In this document: piece by piece, positions 36,409 through 45,353 of the stretch
How the letters are laid out: every line of letters starts with the position of its first letter
How positions within the stretch are numbered: the first letter of the stretch is position 1
Assembly (NCBI GenBank): GCA_002702705.1
Contig: PABH01000035.1
Coordinates: 1 to 64,000 of the forward strand
DNA length: 64,000 bases
Direction: 5' to 3'
DNA from: Anaerolineaceae bacterium
GTDB taxonomy: Bacteria > Chloroflexota > Anaerolineae > Anaerolineales > Anaerolineaceae
The notes under the pieces: generated by a model
The model's input: only the letters and a program-made list of their open reading frames with translations
Told to the model about the DNA's origin: nothing
Databases searched by the model: none
Translations under genes and position numbers: made by a program

Positions 36409-36840
36409 TTAATCATCAAATCGGTCGAATGAATCAAAATCGAGGGTGAACTGGACCCGTAAGTAGGGTAATAACTGAACTCGGATGACGCGCCCCGGCA
36501 GTGTATCGCTGAAGAATACCAACACAGCCTGGTCTTGCTCTACACCGTTTGGAAACTGCAGCGTTTCGTGGAGAAATTTTACCTCCCGGATTCGGAGTGG
36601 TTGGATTTGTAAACGTTCTTTTCCGTTTTGACTCCAGGAGAGGGCAAAGGTATTGACGGTATCACAATCCAGGATGAGTTTGTTTCCCAGATCAATTTCA
36701 GCCCAACGTTCGAGGGGTGTAATATCAACATCCAGTCCATCATCCATCTCTTCGAGTAAAAAATGAGCAAAACCATCCTCGTCCAGAGCCGGGGTCTGGT
36801 TAAAGAATTTACACATATATTCATACAGTTGAAAATCCAT
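36409..36840 (-). CDS. Hypothetical protein
   Basis: A 143-residue acidic cytosolic protein, no family recognised. It has an N-terminal helical stretch (DFQLYEYMCKFFNQTPALDEDGFAHFLLEEMDDG) and then a beta-rich part with RIREVKFLHETLQFPNGVEQDQAVLVFF. No signal peptide or TM. GGAG lies eight bases before the ATG. Divergent from the DsrE gene. Confidence 0.5.
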   Translation of the reverse strand: MDFQLYEYMCKFFNQTPALDEDGFAHFLLEEMDDGLDVDITPLERWAEIDLGNKLILDCDTVNTFALSWSQNGKERLQIQPLRIREVKFLHETLQFPNGVEQDQAVLVFFSDTLPGRVIRVQLLPYLRVQFTLDFDSFDRFDD

Positions 36841-36951
36841 TTAGAACTCCATTGATTAAAATTCAAATCCAATTGTACCGTAAAGTATAGGCCTTGTTTC
36901 ACCAAAATTAAACCGCTACAATTTATCCAAAGAAATTACATGGAGGAATAT

Positions 36952-37296
36952 ATGACGACAGAAAATAAAATTTGTCTGGTTTGGGTAAATGGTGACCGGG
37001 AGGCCGCCTTAAATATGTTGTTTATGTATGCTTATAACAGCAAATTACAAGGTTGGTGGGATGAGGTACGGCTGATTGTGTGGGGGCCAAGTGCAAAAAC
37101 GCTCTCCGTTGATATTGAATTACAGGCGGAAATTAAACAAATGGCAGAGGCTGGGGTGCAGGTGTGGGCTTGCAAAGCCTGTGCTGACCGGTACGGCGTC
37201 AGTGCAACACTGGAAGAAAAAGGTGTTTTGGTGCGTTATACGGGGGATCCTTTTACCCAAATGTTACAGTCGGATTGGAAGGTGTTAACGATTTGA
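36952..37296 (+). CDS. DsrE-family protein
   Basis: A 114-residue DsrE/TusD-fold protein: VWVNGDREAALNMLFMYA, DEVRLIVWGPS, and the Cys-containing stretch VQVWACKACADRYGV, whose Cys residues sit where DsrE-type sulfur carriers have their active Cys. Proposed role is sulfur or thiol handling. The ATG at 36952 follows GGAGGA. Its stop overlaps the TTG start of the M28 peptidase (TTGA), so the two are coupled. Confidence 0.75.
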   Translation: MTTENKICLVWVNGDREAALNMLFMYAYNSKLQGWWDEVRLIVWGPSAKTLSVDIELQAEIKQMAEAGVQVWACKACADRYGVSATLEEKGVLVRYTGDPFTQMLQSDWKVLTI

Positions 37297-38372
37297 TTTC
37301 TGTTTTTTTGGTTCGTCTGCGTCAGGTGATTTTATTGGTTTTGGCATTGGTTTTGATGGCCTTACCCAAAGGATCAGCCAGCGCTTTGGCACCGGTCTTT
37401 GTATGTGAAACAAATTCGGTTACCACAACCCTGATTAGCCAGACAAACCAAACCATGTGGGCCGATTGGATTCGGAAACTATCCGGTGAAGCGGTTGTAT
37501 TGATCAGTGGGGAGGAACACACTATCACCAGCCGGTATAGCGTTTCCATGTTTGACGGCAGTCCAAATGCACGTGCTTATGATTTTGTTTTAGAAACCCT
37601 GCGTGCTTGGTATCCTGAGACTCAAATTGAACAGGACCCTTTTCAATCTAACTTGGGAACAACCTGGAAAAACCTGATTTTGACTATTCCCGGCAGCAGC
37701 CGTCCCGAAGAAATTATCATCATGAGCGCACACCTGGATAGTACCTCCCGCACAAGCCCAACCTTGTCTGCACCCGGTGCGGAGGATAATGCCAGCGGCA
37801 GTGCAGCGTTGTTGGAAGCGGCTCGGTTGTTACAGGGTCAGCAATTGGCCCGTACGATCCAGTTGATTTGGTTCACGGGTGAAGAACAGGGTTTATATGG
37901 CAGCCGTGCTTATGTAAATGATCACGATTTAAGCGGTGTGTTGGGCGTGCTGAATCTGGATATGTATGGTTACGACAGCGATGACGACGGCTGTTTTGAA
38001 CTGCATGTGGGTGAATTGGAAGCCTCAGCACCGGTTGGTTTGTGTATGGTCGAGAGTATTGCTGCGTATGAAATTCCGCTGACGTTTGATTATTTCACCA
38101 CCGGCGCAACCACTGCTTCGGATCACTCTTCGTTTTGGGCAAAGGAAATTGGCGCGGTGGAGATTGGTGAAAATTTTGAATTCAATAATTTTCCGGATGG
38201 CTGCGTTGGTAGTGATTTAAACCCAAACTACCATACCGCTGATGATACGATTGATAAACTGAATCTGCCGGTTGGGTTTAATATCACTAAAGCCGCCCTG
38301 GCTACTTTGTTTAATATGGCAGGTGAACCACCACCGAATTACCCCGTCTATTTGCCGGTTTTGGTGAAGTAA
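37293..38372 (+). CDS. Secreted M28-family zinc metallopeptidase
   Basis: A 359-residue exopeptidase-type protein. A signal peptide (1-31) precedes the M28 domain. Probable zinc ligands are His in MSAHLDST, Asp in EDNASGS, Glu in GEEQGLYGS, Asp in NLDMYGYD and His in NPNYHTADD. M28 enzymes are aminopeptidases or carboxypeptidases. The start is TTG at 37293, inside the DsrE stop codon, with GGAAGGTG 7 nt upstream. Ends with a short YPVYLPVLVK tail common in Anaerolineae secreted proteins. Confidence 0.82.
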   Translation: MISVFLVRLRQVILLVLALVLMALPKGSASALAPVFVCETNSVTTTLISQTNQTMWADWIRKLSGEAVVLISGEEHTITSRYSVSMFDGSPNARAYDFVLETLRAWYPETQIEQDPFQSNLGTTWKNLILTIPGSSRPEEIIIMSAHLDSTSRTSPTLSAPGAEDNASGSAALLEAARLLQGQQLARTIQLIWFTGEEQGLYGSRAYVNDHDLSGVLGVLNLDMYGYDSDDDGCFELHVGELEASAPVGLCMVESIAAYEIPLTFDYFTTGATTASDHSSFWAKEIGAVEIGENFEFNNFPDGCVGSDLNPNYHTADDTIDKLNLPVGFNITKAALATLFNMAGEPPPNYPVYLPVLVK

Positions 38373-38481
38373 CTTTGGTTATTGCGTGGGTAATTTGTTC
38401 ATCACACAGAAATTCAGAAACACAGAAAAAGAAGTTAAGAAACTAAATCGGAAAGTGTTTTTTCGGTATTGACCAATTAAC

Positions 38482-38506
38482 AAAAAAAGGCGGGGAAGAC
38501 CCCGCC
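38482..38506 (-). terminator. Terminator of the aminotransferase
   Basis: GGCGGGG/CCCCGCC stem, 4-nt loop; the A7 run (38482-38488) gives seven U in the minus-strand transcript. Lies 13 bases beyond the aminotransferase stop. Confidence 0.9.
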
Positions 38507-38518
38507 CGTTTCGATTGA

Positions 38519-39679
38519 TTACAGCCGATTTACATACCGTTCGATCCGGCGTAGTGCTTCTTCCAGTTTTTCATACGATGTGGCGTACGAGCAGCGGCAG
38601 AAGCCTTCTCCACCCGCGCCAAAGGCGGAACCCGGGACGATGGCTACTTTTTCTTCTTGCAGTAAACCTTCAGCAAATGCTTCGTCGTCCAGGCCCGTCA
38701 CGCTCACTTTAGGGAAGGCATAAAATGCGCCTTTTGGTTCAAAGGTGGGCAAACCAATGCGGTTTAATTCACTGACCACCATTTTTCGGCGGCGGTCGTA
38801 TTCTTCCACCATCATGCCTACCGCTTCATCGCGGTCTTCTAACGCAGCCACCGCCGCTATCTGGGCAATGGTAGGTGCGGACATGACGGTATATTGGTGA
38901 ATGCGTACCAATCCCTGGATCAAATCTTTTGGTCCAAGAGCATATCCAATGCGCCAGCCTGTCATGGCATAATCTTTTGAAAAACCGCCTAAGAGCAGGG
39001 TGCGTTCGTGCATATTGGGCAAGGTGGAGAAACAGATATGCTGGTGACCGCTGTACACCAGGCGGTCATAAATTTCATCAGAGATGACGATTAAATTGTG
39101 TTTTTCCGCGATACGGGCAATTTCCAGCAGGCGTTCCCGGGTGGCAACTGCGCCGGTGGGATTACTGGGGTAACCAATTAAAATGGCGCGGGTTTTACTG
39201 GTAATGGCTGCTTCGATGGCCTGCGGGTTAACGTCAAAATTATCTTCCATACGGCTGGGAATTTCAACCGGAATACCGCCAGCTAAAACAACCTGTGCCT
39301 GATAGGATACAAAACAAGGAGTCGGGATAATGACCTCGTCGCCGGGATCCAACAAGGCGGTGGCGGAGAGATATAAGGCTTCCGAGCCGCCCACGGTGAT
39401 CAACGCTTCGCTTGGATCGTACTTTGCCCCATACATGCGGTCTAAATGCCCCGTCAGTTTGGTGCGTAATTCCGTGATGCCTGCATTGGATGTATAGTGC
39501 GTATGTCCCTCTTCCAAAGCCTTGATACCAGCCTGGATTACACTGGTTGGTGAGTCAAAATCCGGTTCACCAATCCCTAATGAAATCACATTATCCATTG
39601 TCGCGGCAATGTCAAAAAATTTTCGGATCCCTGAAGCTTTTAATCCGGCAACACGCTGGGAAAGATAGGATTTGGTCAT
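38519..39679 (-). CDS. PLP-dependent class I/II aminotransferase
   Basis: A 386-residue fold-type I aminotransferase. The PLP lysine is Lys235 in GGFSKDYAMTGWRIGY, with YPSNPTG at 170-176 and DEIYD at 201-205. The closest pattern is the AspC/MetC-like group that transfers amino groups between aspartate or aromatic amino acids and 2-oxoglutarate. Exact substrate not readable. AAGGAG precedes the ATG. Monocistronic with a terminator. Confidence 0.88.
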   Translation of the reverse strand: MTKSYLSQRVAGLKASGIRKFFDIAATMDNVISLGIGEPDFDSPTSVIQAGIKALEEGHTHYTSNAGITELRTKLTGHLDRMYGAKYDPSEALITVGGSEALYLSATALLDPGDEVIIPTPCFVSYQAQVVLAGGIPVEIPSRMEDNFDVNPQAIEAAITSKTRAILIGYPSNPTGAVATRERLLEIARIAEKHNLIVISDEIYDRLVYSGHQHICFSTLPNMHERTLLLGGFSKDYAMTGWRIGYALGPKDLIQGLVRIHQYTVMSAPTIAQIAAVAALEDRDEAVGMMVEEYDRRRKMVVSELNRIGLPTFEPKGAFYAFPKVSVTGLDDEAFAEGLLQEEKVAIVPGSAFGAGGEGFCRCSYATSYEKLEEALRRIERYVNRL

Positions 39680-39748
39680 TAATACTCCTTAAGGTTTTGT
39701 TTTATGGTTTAATTGCTATTTAATGTCGATTTAGTTATTGGCTTATTT

Positions 39749-39845
39749 GTCATCGCGAGAACCCTTGGGGGGCGAAGCGATCTATTTACCTTTCATATTA
39801 GATACCCGAAGGGGTACACTGTTGCTTCGCTTCGCTCGCAATGAC
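39749..39845. repeat. Dispersed palindromic repeat family C, copy 2
   Basis: Starts GTCATCGCGAGAACCC and ends TTCGCTTCGCTCGCAATGAC. The GATACCCGAAGGGGTACAC core and GCGAAGCGATCTATT block match copy 1 at 77-237 in reverse. It lies between the aminotransferase and nucleotidyltransferase genes. Confidence 0.75.
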
Positions 39846-39878
39846 TGTAATCGATTTTGTTAGAGAGAATGCTAGTTT

Positions 39879-40892
39879 TTACGCTTTGATCGAGGCATTA
39901 TCACCCAGGTTAAGCTGCTGCGATTTCCCGGAAACCTGCACATTTTTGCCCAATAAGGTGCTTTCCAGGATGAGAGCTTTCACTTCGGTGTTTGAATCCA
40001 AAACGGAATCCCGGATGATGGCATCTTCGATGACGCAGTTTGCACCAATCGAAGCATGGGGGCCAATCACCGAGGATTTGATTTTTGCGGTTTCATGGAT
40101 AAAGACGGGCGGGATAATGTTTACACCAGCAGCCTGGAAATCCGAACCATTATCATGTCCATGATCCAGCAAGTAGCGGTTGGTTTCCAAAACGGCTTCC
40201 GGCAAACCTGCGTCTAACCAGGCCTGCACTTTTTGGGTGCCCATTTTGATCCCTTTTTCGAGCATGATATTGACGGCATCGGCCAGGAAAAACTCACCTT
40301 TTAATGTTAGCTTTCGTTCTTGCTGTTCCTCAATGGCTGCGATCAGGTCACTGCCATTTTCAAAATAGTAAAATCCGACAACAACCAGGTTGTTTTCCAT
40401 ACTGTCCGGTTTTTCAACCAGTTTGGTTACCCAACCGTCTTCGTTGGTTACCGCCACGCCAAAGCGGCGTGGATCGGGCACGGGACGCACCCAGGCGGCT
40501 GCTTGAAAAGCAGGATCGGCTAAAACACCCAGATCGGTTTCGATCAGTGTGTCAGAAAAGGTCATCAAAACCGGGCTGTCCAGCAAGTGGTCTTTGGCCT
40601 GGTAGAGTGCATTGGACTGGCCGAGCATCTCTTCCTGCACCACAAAATGACAGGTTAAGTCGGGGTAGTTGTCCTTCATATATTGGCTGACCTGTTCAAG
40701 CTGGTAAGAGCCGACAATGAAGATATATTCTTTTTCAATACCTTTGGGTAACGTCTTAAATTGTTCAAGTACATAATCCAAGACGGTGCGGCCAGCTACT
40801 GCAACAAGCGGTTTTGCTTTGCTCCAGGTATGCGGACGCATCCGGGTACCAAATCCGGCCATTGGTATGGCAATTTTAAGAGTCTTGTTCAA
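39879..40892 (-). CDS. Sugar-nucleotidyltransferase with left-handed beta-helix tail
   Basis: A 337-residue protein with the nucleotide-binding opening PMAGFGTRMRPHT...KPLVAVAGR, DTLIETD and an EKP stretch. A C-terminal hexapeptide-type repeat region follows (HETAKIKSSVIGPHASIGANCVIEDAIIRDS). It is like glucose-1-phosphate thymidylyl/uridylyltransferases and makes an NDP-sugar. The start is TTG at 40892, directly after GGGAGG, rather than any upstream codon. It may supply the dTDP-sugar used by the 61392 dehydratase, though the two are 20 kb apart. Confidence 0.85.
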   Translation of the reverse strand: MNKTLKIAIPMAGFGTRMRPHTWSKAKPLVAVAGRTVLDYVLEQFKTLPKGIEKEYIFIVGSYQLEQVSQYMKDNYPDLTCHFVVQEEMLGQSNALYQAKDHLLDSPVLMTFSDTLIETDLGVLADPAFQAAAWVRPVPDPRRFGVAVTNEDGWVTKLVEKPDSMENNLVVVGFYYFENGSDLIAAIEEQQERKLTLKGEFFLADAVNIMLEKGIKMGTQKVQAWLDAGLPEAVLETNRYLLDHGHDNGSDFQAAGVNIIPPVFIHETAKIKSSVIGPHASIGANCVIEDAIIRDSVLDSNTEVKALILESTLLGKNVQVSGKSQQLNLGDNASIKA

Positions 40893-40953
40893 AGGATACC
40901 TCCCTTTATGGGTTGGGGTCTGTTCCTTATTGTAACAAAACAATTGGATTAAA

Positions 40954-40977
40954 GGCTAGGGAGGGTTTTCCCTAGCC
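40954..40977. terminator. Intergenic hairpin near the nucleotidyltransferase
   Basis: GGCTAGGGA/TCCCTAGCC 9-bp stem with a 6-nt loop, between the PPOX-like gene stop (41088) and the nucleotidyltransferase start. It probably ends the PPOX transcript, though the U-run is poor. Confidence 0.45.
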
Positions 40978-41087
40978 TGTATTATCTTTGTCCCCCATCA
41001 TTCAATCTATTTAACAAAAAATAGGAGCACACAAAAGTATAGAAATACGGATGCTAAAAAGGGTAGAATTGGCGTGAAAATGGATTG

Positions 41088-41471
41088 TTACGCGGTCAGG
41101 TGAATTTCAAATGCGCCAGATTGGTCGCCGCGCAGTTTACCCATCACATCAAACATGCGTTTCATCGCACCATATTTTTTATTTAAGAGTTGGTTTACTT
41201 TATCGTTTTGATCTTCGTCCTTAATGATGTGCGCTTCTGCATCAACCCAATCTCCCTTTAAGCCACCGCGGGAATCACAGGGGGCAACCCGGACCCGGCT
41301 GAAATTTTTCAGGCGTTTCATTTTGCCCGAGTTTTTCACCGTACGGACGTAAAGTACATCACCATCTTTCACGAACCAGACCGGGGTCTTTACGCCAGCC
41401 CCGCTCTTGCGAAAGGTTTCCACGTTGATATATTGTTGACCGTTAAATTGTTCTAAAAGGGTTTTGTCCAT
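41088..41471 (-). CDS. PPOX-class F420/FMN-dependent protein
   Basis: A 127-residue split-barrel flavoprotein. It opens with YINVETFRKSGAGVKTPVWFV, typical of PPOX-class F420-dependent enzymes, then RLKNFSRVRVAPCDSRG. It probably binds F420 or FMN and reduces a small substrate. The start at 41471 is chosen because GAGGTTAAG precedes it and the family begins near this Met. Confidence 0.75.
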   Translation of the reverse strand: MDKTLLEQFNGQQYINVETFRKSGAGVKTPVWFVKDGDVLYVRTVKNSGKMKRLKNFSRVRVAPCDSRGGLKGDWVDAEAHIIKDEDQNDKVNQLLNKKYGAMKRMFDVMGKLRGDQSGAFEIHLTA

Positions 41472-41620
41472 CTTAACCTCGTTTTTGTTTTGATGATAAT
41501 TTTTCGCCCAATGAAAATAAATAATTTGTACAAACTTTGTATAAATTACTGTAGGGAGAAAGTGTACATAGATGGTTGGAAACACGTGGAAAGCGGAAAG
41601 CCGAAAAATTGGGAGATTCA

Positions 41621-41830
41621 TAGAAGCCGGGATTTTTTAGAAAAACGATCTCTTTACGAAAAGCGTATATGATTTCATGGTAGTTTTTTGTGCATGTATA
41701 TAGCCCGAATTCTGATCTTTGAAGACCAAACCTCGGGCTATTTCCTTGTTTAATGATCCGGGTTGCTGACGGTCAAGCCTTGCAAAACGGGCAGATTCGG
41801 AGATCAAAATCCCGAGGTTGGCTAGCCTGC
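41621..41830. repeat. Solo copy of RAYT 2 repeat family B
   Basis: AGAAGCCGGGATTTTTT (about 41623-41639) and 41701-41830 (TAGCCCGAATTCTGATCTTT, AAACCTCGGGCTAT, AATCCCGAGGTTGG) match the repeats around 51.8-53.4 kb. AGCCCG (41702) and CGGGCT (about 41734) form a hairpin. It lies just upstream of the ROK-regulator promoter and 10 kb from the main array. Confidence 0.8.
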
Positions 41831-41856
41831 AGACCATTTTTCACTGCCTTTTTCTC

Positions 41857-41885
41857 TTGACTCAAAGAGGGGGTTTTTGTACAAT
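41857..41885 (+). promoter_or_regulatory. Sigma70-type promoter of the ROK regulator / sugar cluster
   Basis: TTGACT (41857-41862), 17-nt spacer, TACAAT (41880-41885). The match to consensus is near-ideal in an A+T-rich region. Confidence 0.75.
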
Positions 41886-41920
41886 TGAATTAATTAATTC
41901 ATTTGATTAATTAATTCAAA
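41885..41920. promoter_or_regulatory. Operator-like inverted repeat, probable ROK site
   Basis: TTGAATTAATTAATTCA (41885-41901) and TTGATTAATTAATTCAA (41903-41919) are inverted copies. They overlap the -10 box and transcription start, just before the ROK start codon at 41933. Good candidate for autorepression. Confidence 0.6.
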
Positions 41921-41932
41921 CGGAGTCCCCCC

Positions 41933-43144
41933 TTGGGCAGTAACCACACCTTCCTTAAAACACAAAACATGCAGTCCATCTTAAAAGCCCTGCTGCGGTA
42001 TGGGCAGATTACCCGTTTGCGCCTGGCGCAGTTAACCGGATTAACCACGGCCACGATCACCAACCTGATTACGGAATTGATCAACCAGGGTGTGGTTAAG
42101 GAAGAGGGTATTTTGCAGGTTAACCAACCGAAGGTCGGGCGTCCGCAAATGGTTTTGCAGTTGAATCCGATGGCCCGCATGGCGATTGGGGTGCATATTG
42201 GGGTTGGATTGTTTCGCGTTTCCCTGTGTGATTTGCTGGCTAATCCGTTAGAAACGATTGAAGAACCGTTTGCAGTGGAAGACAGCCCGGAAGAGGTTTT
42301 TGACCGGATTCAATCCGCGATTCATCAGATTGTGGATTCCAATCAGGTCGATAAAACCTCCATTATTGGCATTGGGGTTGGTGCTTCCGGCCTGGTAGAC
42401 CAACATACAGGGGAAAATGTACATGCGCCTAATCTGGGTTGGCGCCATGTCCAAATCCGAGAGATGTTAAGCGCCGCTTTTCCATATCCCGTGGCGGTGG
42501 ATAACAATGTGCGGGTGATGGCCCTGGCAGAAGCCCGTTTTGGTATGGGCAAAGACTGCTACGGTGTATCTTTTGTGTATGCCCGTAAGGGGGTTGGTGC
42601 GGGTTATTTTGTGCATGGTTATTTATATCGCGGTGTAGCTGCTGGCGCTGGTGAAATTGGCCACATGATCATCCAGCCCGATGGCGGGCAGTCCTGCCGC
42701 TGTGGTAACAGTGGCTGTTTGGAAACGTTGGTATCCGAACCGGTTATTCTGGCAATGGCGGAAGAAATCCGGCAAAACGAACCGGATGGTTTGCTTGCCC
42801 AACTTTCTCAAACCCGTGTTTTTGATATTGACCTGATCTTTGATGCCGCCCGCCAGGGAGATGAGTCCGTGTTATCCATGCTGAAATCACGGGCACGTTA
42901 TATGGGGATCGCGTTAGCCAATTTGGTAAATATGTTAAACCCGCCCATGATTGTTTTGGGTGGTTTGTTGTACCAGGGGCAGGATATTCTTTTGCCTACC
43001 ATTGAATCCACCATGCGCAGCTGCGCCTTCAGCAGCTTAGGTGAACAAGTAGATTTGCGGGTAACCAGTTTTGGGCACCTGACTGGGGTCATTGGGGCTG
43101 CTGCCCTGGCACTGACCACCTTCTTTTATGAAAAGTATGAATAA
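41933..43144 (+). CDS. ROK-family transcriptional regulator
   Basis: A 403-residue NagC/XylR-type regulator. The winged HTH at 14-62 (ALLRYGQITRLRLAQLTGLTTATITNLITELI) comes before the ROK sugar-binding part (80-400). Asp190 in VDNN, EIGH (241-244) and the zinc motif CRCGNSGC (255-262) are intact, so it should bind a sugar or sugar derivative. The start is TTG with CGGAG upstream, unless 41969 ATG is used. It is the first gene of the sugar cluster, faces the same way and sits on a palindrome. So it probably represses the cluster until inducer is present. Confidence 0.88.
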   Translation: MGSNHTFLKTQNMQSILKALLRYGQITRLRLAQLTGLTTATITNLITELINQGVVKEEGILQVNQPKVGRPQMVLQLNPMARMAIGVHIGVGLFRVSLCDLLANPLETIEEPFAVEDSPEEVFDRIQSAIHQIVDSNQVDKTSIIGIGVGASGLVDQHTGENVHAPNLGWRHVQIREMLSAAFPYPVAVDNNVRVMALAEARFGMGKDCYGVSFVYARKGVGAGYFVHGYLYRGVAAGAGEIGHMIIQPDGGQSCRCGNSGCLETLVSEPVILAMAEEIRQNEPDGLLAQLSQTRVFDIDLIFDAARQGDESVLSMLKSRARYMGIALANLVNMLNPPMIVLGGLLYQGQDILLPTIESTMRSCAFSSLGEQVDLRVTSFGHLTGVIGAAALALTTFFYEKYE

Positions 43145-43170
43145 AAATCCAATAATTCGATTGAAATGAA

Positions 43171-44505
43171 ATGAAAAAAACAATAAGCTTATTCCCGATT
43201 GCACGTACCACTTTTGATTTGACATTGGCAAATGATATGTTTGCCCGGATGAAAACCAGTTTAACCAATGCTGGTTATCAGTTGATTGGACCGCAGGAAT
43301 TAATCACGGATCAAGCCATGTTAGAAAAAGCGGTTTTAGAAACCGATTTTTCGGAGGCGGATGTGCTGCTTGTATTTCAGGCCACCTTTGCCGATGCGGG
43401 TATGGTTAAATATCTGGGACAAACGGTGAATGTGCCGCTGGTATTATGGGCAGTACATGAGGAACCGAATGGTGATCGCCTGCGTTTAAATTCGTTTTGC
43501 GGCATCAATCTGGCTGGGCATGCCCTGCACCGTGCCGGAAAAAAATATGGTTATATTTATGCCATGCCGGAATCAACCGAGGCGATGGAAAAATTGGGTC
43601 GTTATGCTGCCGCTGGAAAGGTGCGCCGTGTATTAAGCCAATCCAAAATTGGGCGAATTGGGGAACATCCGGCTGGTTTTGACAGCTGTCAATTAAATGA
43701 AAGCGGCTTGAAAGAAACATTTGGTATTTCGGTGCACCAGGTTCAACTGGATCAATTTTTCAAGCGGGTTTCTGCTGTTCAACCGGAAACCGTGGAACCG
43801 GTTTATCAAAAAGTTTCCGAAAAAGTGGAAGGTCTGGCTGAATTGGATCAGACTGCCTTACGCGGCACATTGAGTTCTTATGTCGTGATGGACGAACTTC
43901 AGCAGGAAAAACAATTGTCCGGGTATGCTGTTCGCTGTTGGCCGGAATTTTTTACCGAAATGGGCTGCGCGGCCTGTGGAGCAATGTCGATGATGAGCGA
44001 CAAAATGGTGCCTACCAGCTGCGAGGTGGATATGAACGGCACCGTCACCCAATTGATGCTGCAAACCCTGAGTGGGGCACCGGCTTTTGGCAGCGACCTG
44101 GTACATATTGACTTTGAAAAACAGGAAGCGGTGTTATGGCACTGTGGTCTGGCGCCGCTTTCGATGGCAAACCCCAACGACCAGCCGCGCGGAATTGTGC
44201 ACACCAACCGCAAACTGCCCTTTTTGATGGAGTTTACCCTGAAACCCGGTGTGGTGACGTTGGCACGTTTGAGCGAAGCCAGCGGCGAATTCCGGCTGGT
44301 GATCGGACGGGGTGAAGTGCTGGAGGCGCCAAAGAGTTTTTCTGGCACCTCCGGGGTGTTGCGTTTTGATCGTGACCATCAGGCTGTGTTTGAAACGATT
44401 TTAAGCGAGGGTTTGGAACACCATGTTTCGTTAACCTATGGTGATTACACCGCTGAACTGGAATTATTGGCCGAGATGTTGGATTTACCAGTCATCCATT
44501 TATAA
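43171..44505 (+). CDS. L-fucose/arabinose-isomerase-like sugar isomerase
   Basis: A 444-residue protein with the FucI/AraA three-domain layout. An N-terminal Rossmann-like part ends with VPLVLWAVHEEP and FCGINLAGHAL. A central and C-terminal part follows with SCEVDMNGTVTQLML and VLWHCGLAP, which hold the acidic and His ligands expected for the Mn2+ site. It should interconvert an aldose and a ketose. In a transketolase-based sulfoglycolysis this position is taken by the sulfoquinovose isomerase. It is 17 bases before the transketolase genes, one operon. The ribosome site is poor. Confidence 0.78.
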   Translation: MKKTISLFPIARTTFDLTLANDMFARMKTSLTNAGYQLIGPQELITDQAMLEKAVLETDFSEADVLLVFQATFADAGMVKYLGQTVNVPLVLWAVHEEPNGDRLRLNSFCGINLAGHALHRAGKKYGYIYAMPESTEAMEKLGRYAAAGKVRRVLSQSKIGRIGEHPAGFDSCQLNESGLKETFGISVHQVQLDQFFKRVSAVQPETVEPVYQKVSEKVEGLAELDQTALRGTLSSYVVMDELQQEKQLSGYAVRCWPEFFTEMGCAACGAMSMMSDKMVPTSCEVDMNGTVTQLMLQTLSGAPAFGSDLVHIDFEKQEAVLWHCGLAPLSMANPNDQPRGIVHTNRKLPFLMEFTLKPGVVTLARLSEASGEFRLVIGRGEVLEAPKSFSGTSGVLRFDRDHQAVFETILSEGLEHHVSLTYGDYTAELELLAEMLDLPVIHL

Positions 44506-44521
44506 AAAATGAGAGGAAAAT

Positions 44522-45337
44522 ATGCAATCTGTTGATTATCCATTTTTAATTGAAAAAGCCAGACAAATCCGAAAGATGACGATTGAAAGTATTGGTTACC
44601 TGGGCGTGGGCCATATTGGCGGTGCCATGTCCGTTGTGGAAGTATTAACTGTTTTGAATTACAAACATATCCATCGTGATGCAGATGACCCGAATAACCC
44701 GGATCGTGAGCGCTTGGTATTATCGAAGGGGCATGCCGGCCCGACATTGTATAGCATTTTGGCTGATCAGGAATTTTTCCCGATGGATTGGTTACACACC
44801 TTAAACAAAGGCGGCACCCATCTGCCCAGCCACTGCGACCGCAATCTGACCCCGGGTATTGACATGACAACCGGCTCGTTAGGACAGGGACTTTCCGCCG
44901 CAGTTGGCATCGCATTGGGCAACCGCCTGGATGGTATCGACCGGCCTGTTTATTGTTTGATTGGTGATGGCGAAACCAATGAAGGCCAAAATTGGGAAGC
45001 CGCCATGAGTGCTGCTCAATTTAAACTAAATAAACTGATCGCGTTCACCGACTTTAACAAAATCCAGTTAGATGGGTTTATGGTGGATGTGATGGGGATT
45101 GAAGACCTGGGTGCAAAATGGGAAAGTTTTGGCTGGTTTGTACAGCGCATTGATGGACATGATGTAAAACAAATTGATGAAGCCATTCTCCGTGCCCAAC
45201 AAGAGCAAACCCGCCCCAGTATGATCATTTTGGATACCATCAAAGGTAAGGGTGTTGATTTTGCCGAAAATCGTGCGGATAACCACAACATGAAAATTGA
45301 TTATCAAACGGCGTTAGAAGTGATCGGCCGGATATAG
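44522..45337 (+). CDS. Transketolase, N-terminal (TPP) subunit
   Basis: A 271-residue split transketolase. The TPP/metal motif GDG at 148-150 (GDGETNEGQNWEA) through DFNK is complete, and HAGPTLY and TTGSLGQGL (about 116-124) are intact. It works with the next gene's product as one enzyme transferring a two-carbon unit. GAGGAAA precedes the ATG, and the partner gene starts 16 nt after its stop. Split transketolases occur in central metabolism, but here it lies in a sugar-specific cluster. Confidence 0.93.
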   Translation: MQSVDYPFLIEKARQIRKMTIESIGYLGVGHIGGAMSVVEVLTVLNYKHIHRDADDPNNPDRERLVLSKGHAGPTLYSILADQEFFPMDWLHTLNKGGTHLPSHCDRNLTPGIDMTTGSLGQGLSAAVGIALGNRLDGIDRPVYCLIGDGETNEGQNWEAAMSAAQFKLNKLIAFTDFNKIQLDGFMVDVMGIEDLGAKWESFGWFVQRIDGHDVKQIDEAILRAQQEQTRPSMIILDTIKGKGVDFAENRADNHNMKIDYQTALEVIGRI

Positions 45338-45353
45338 GATGGATGAGGATAAG

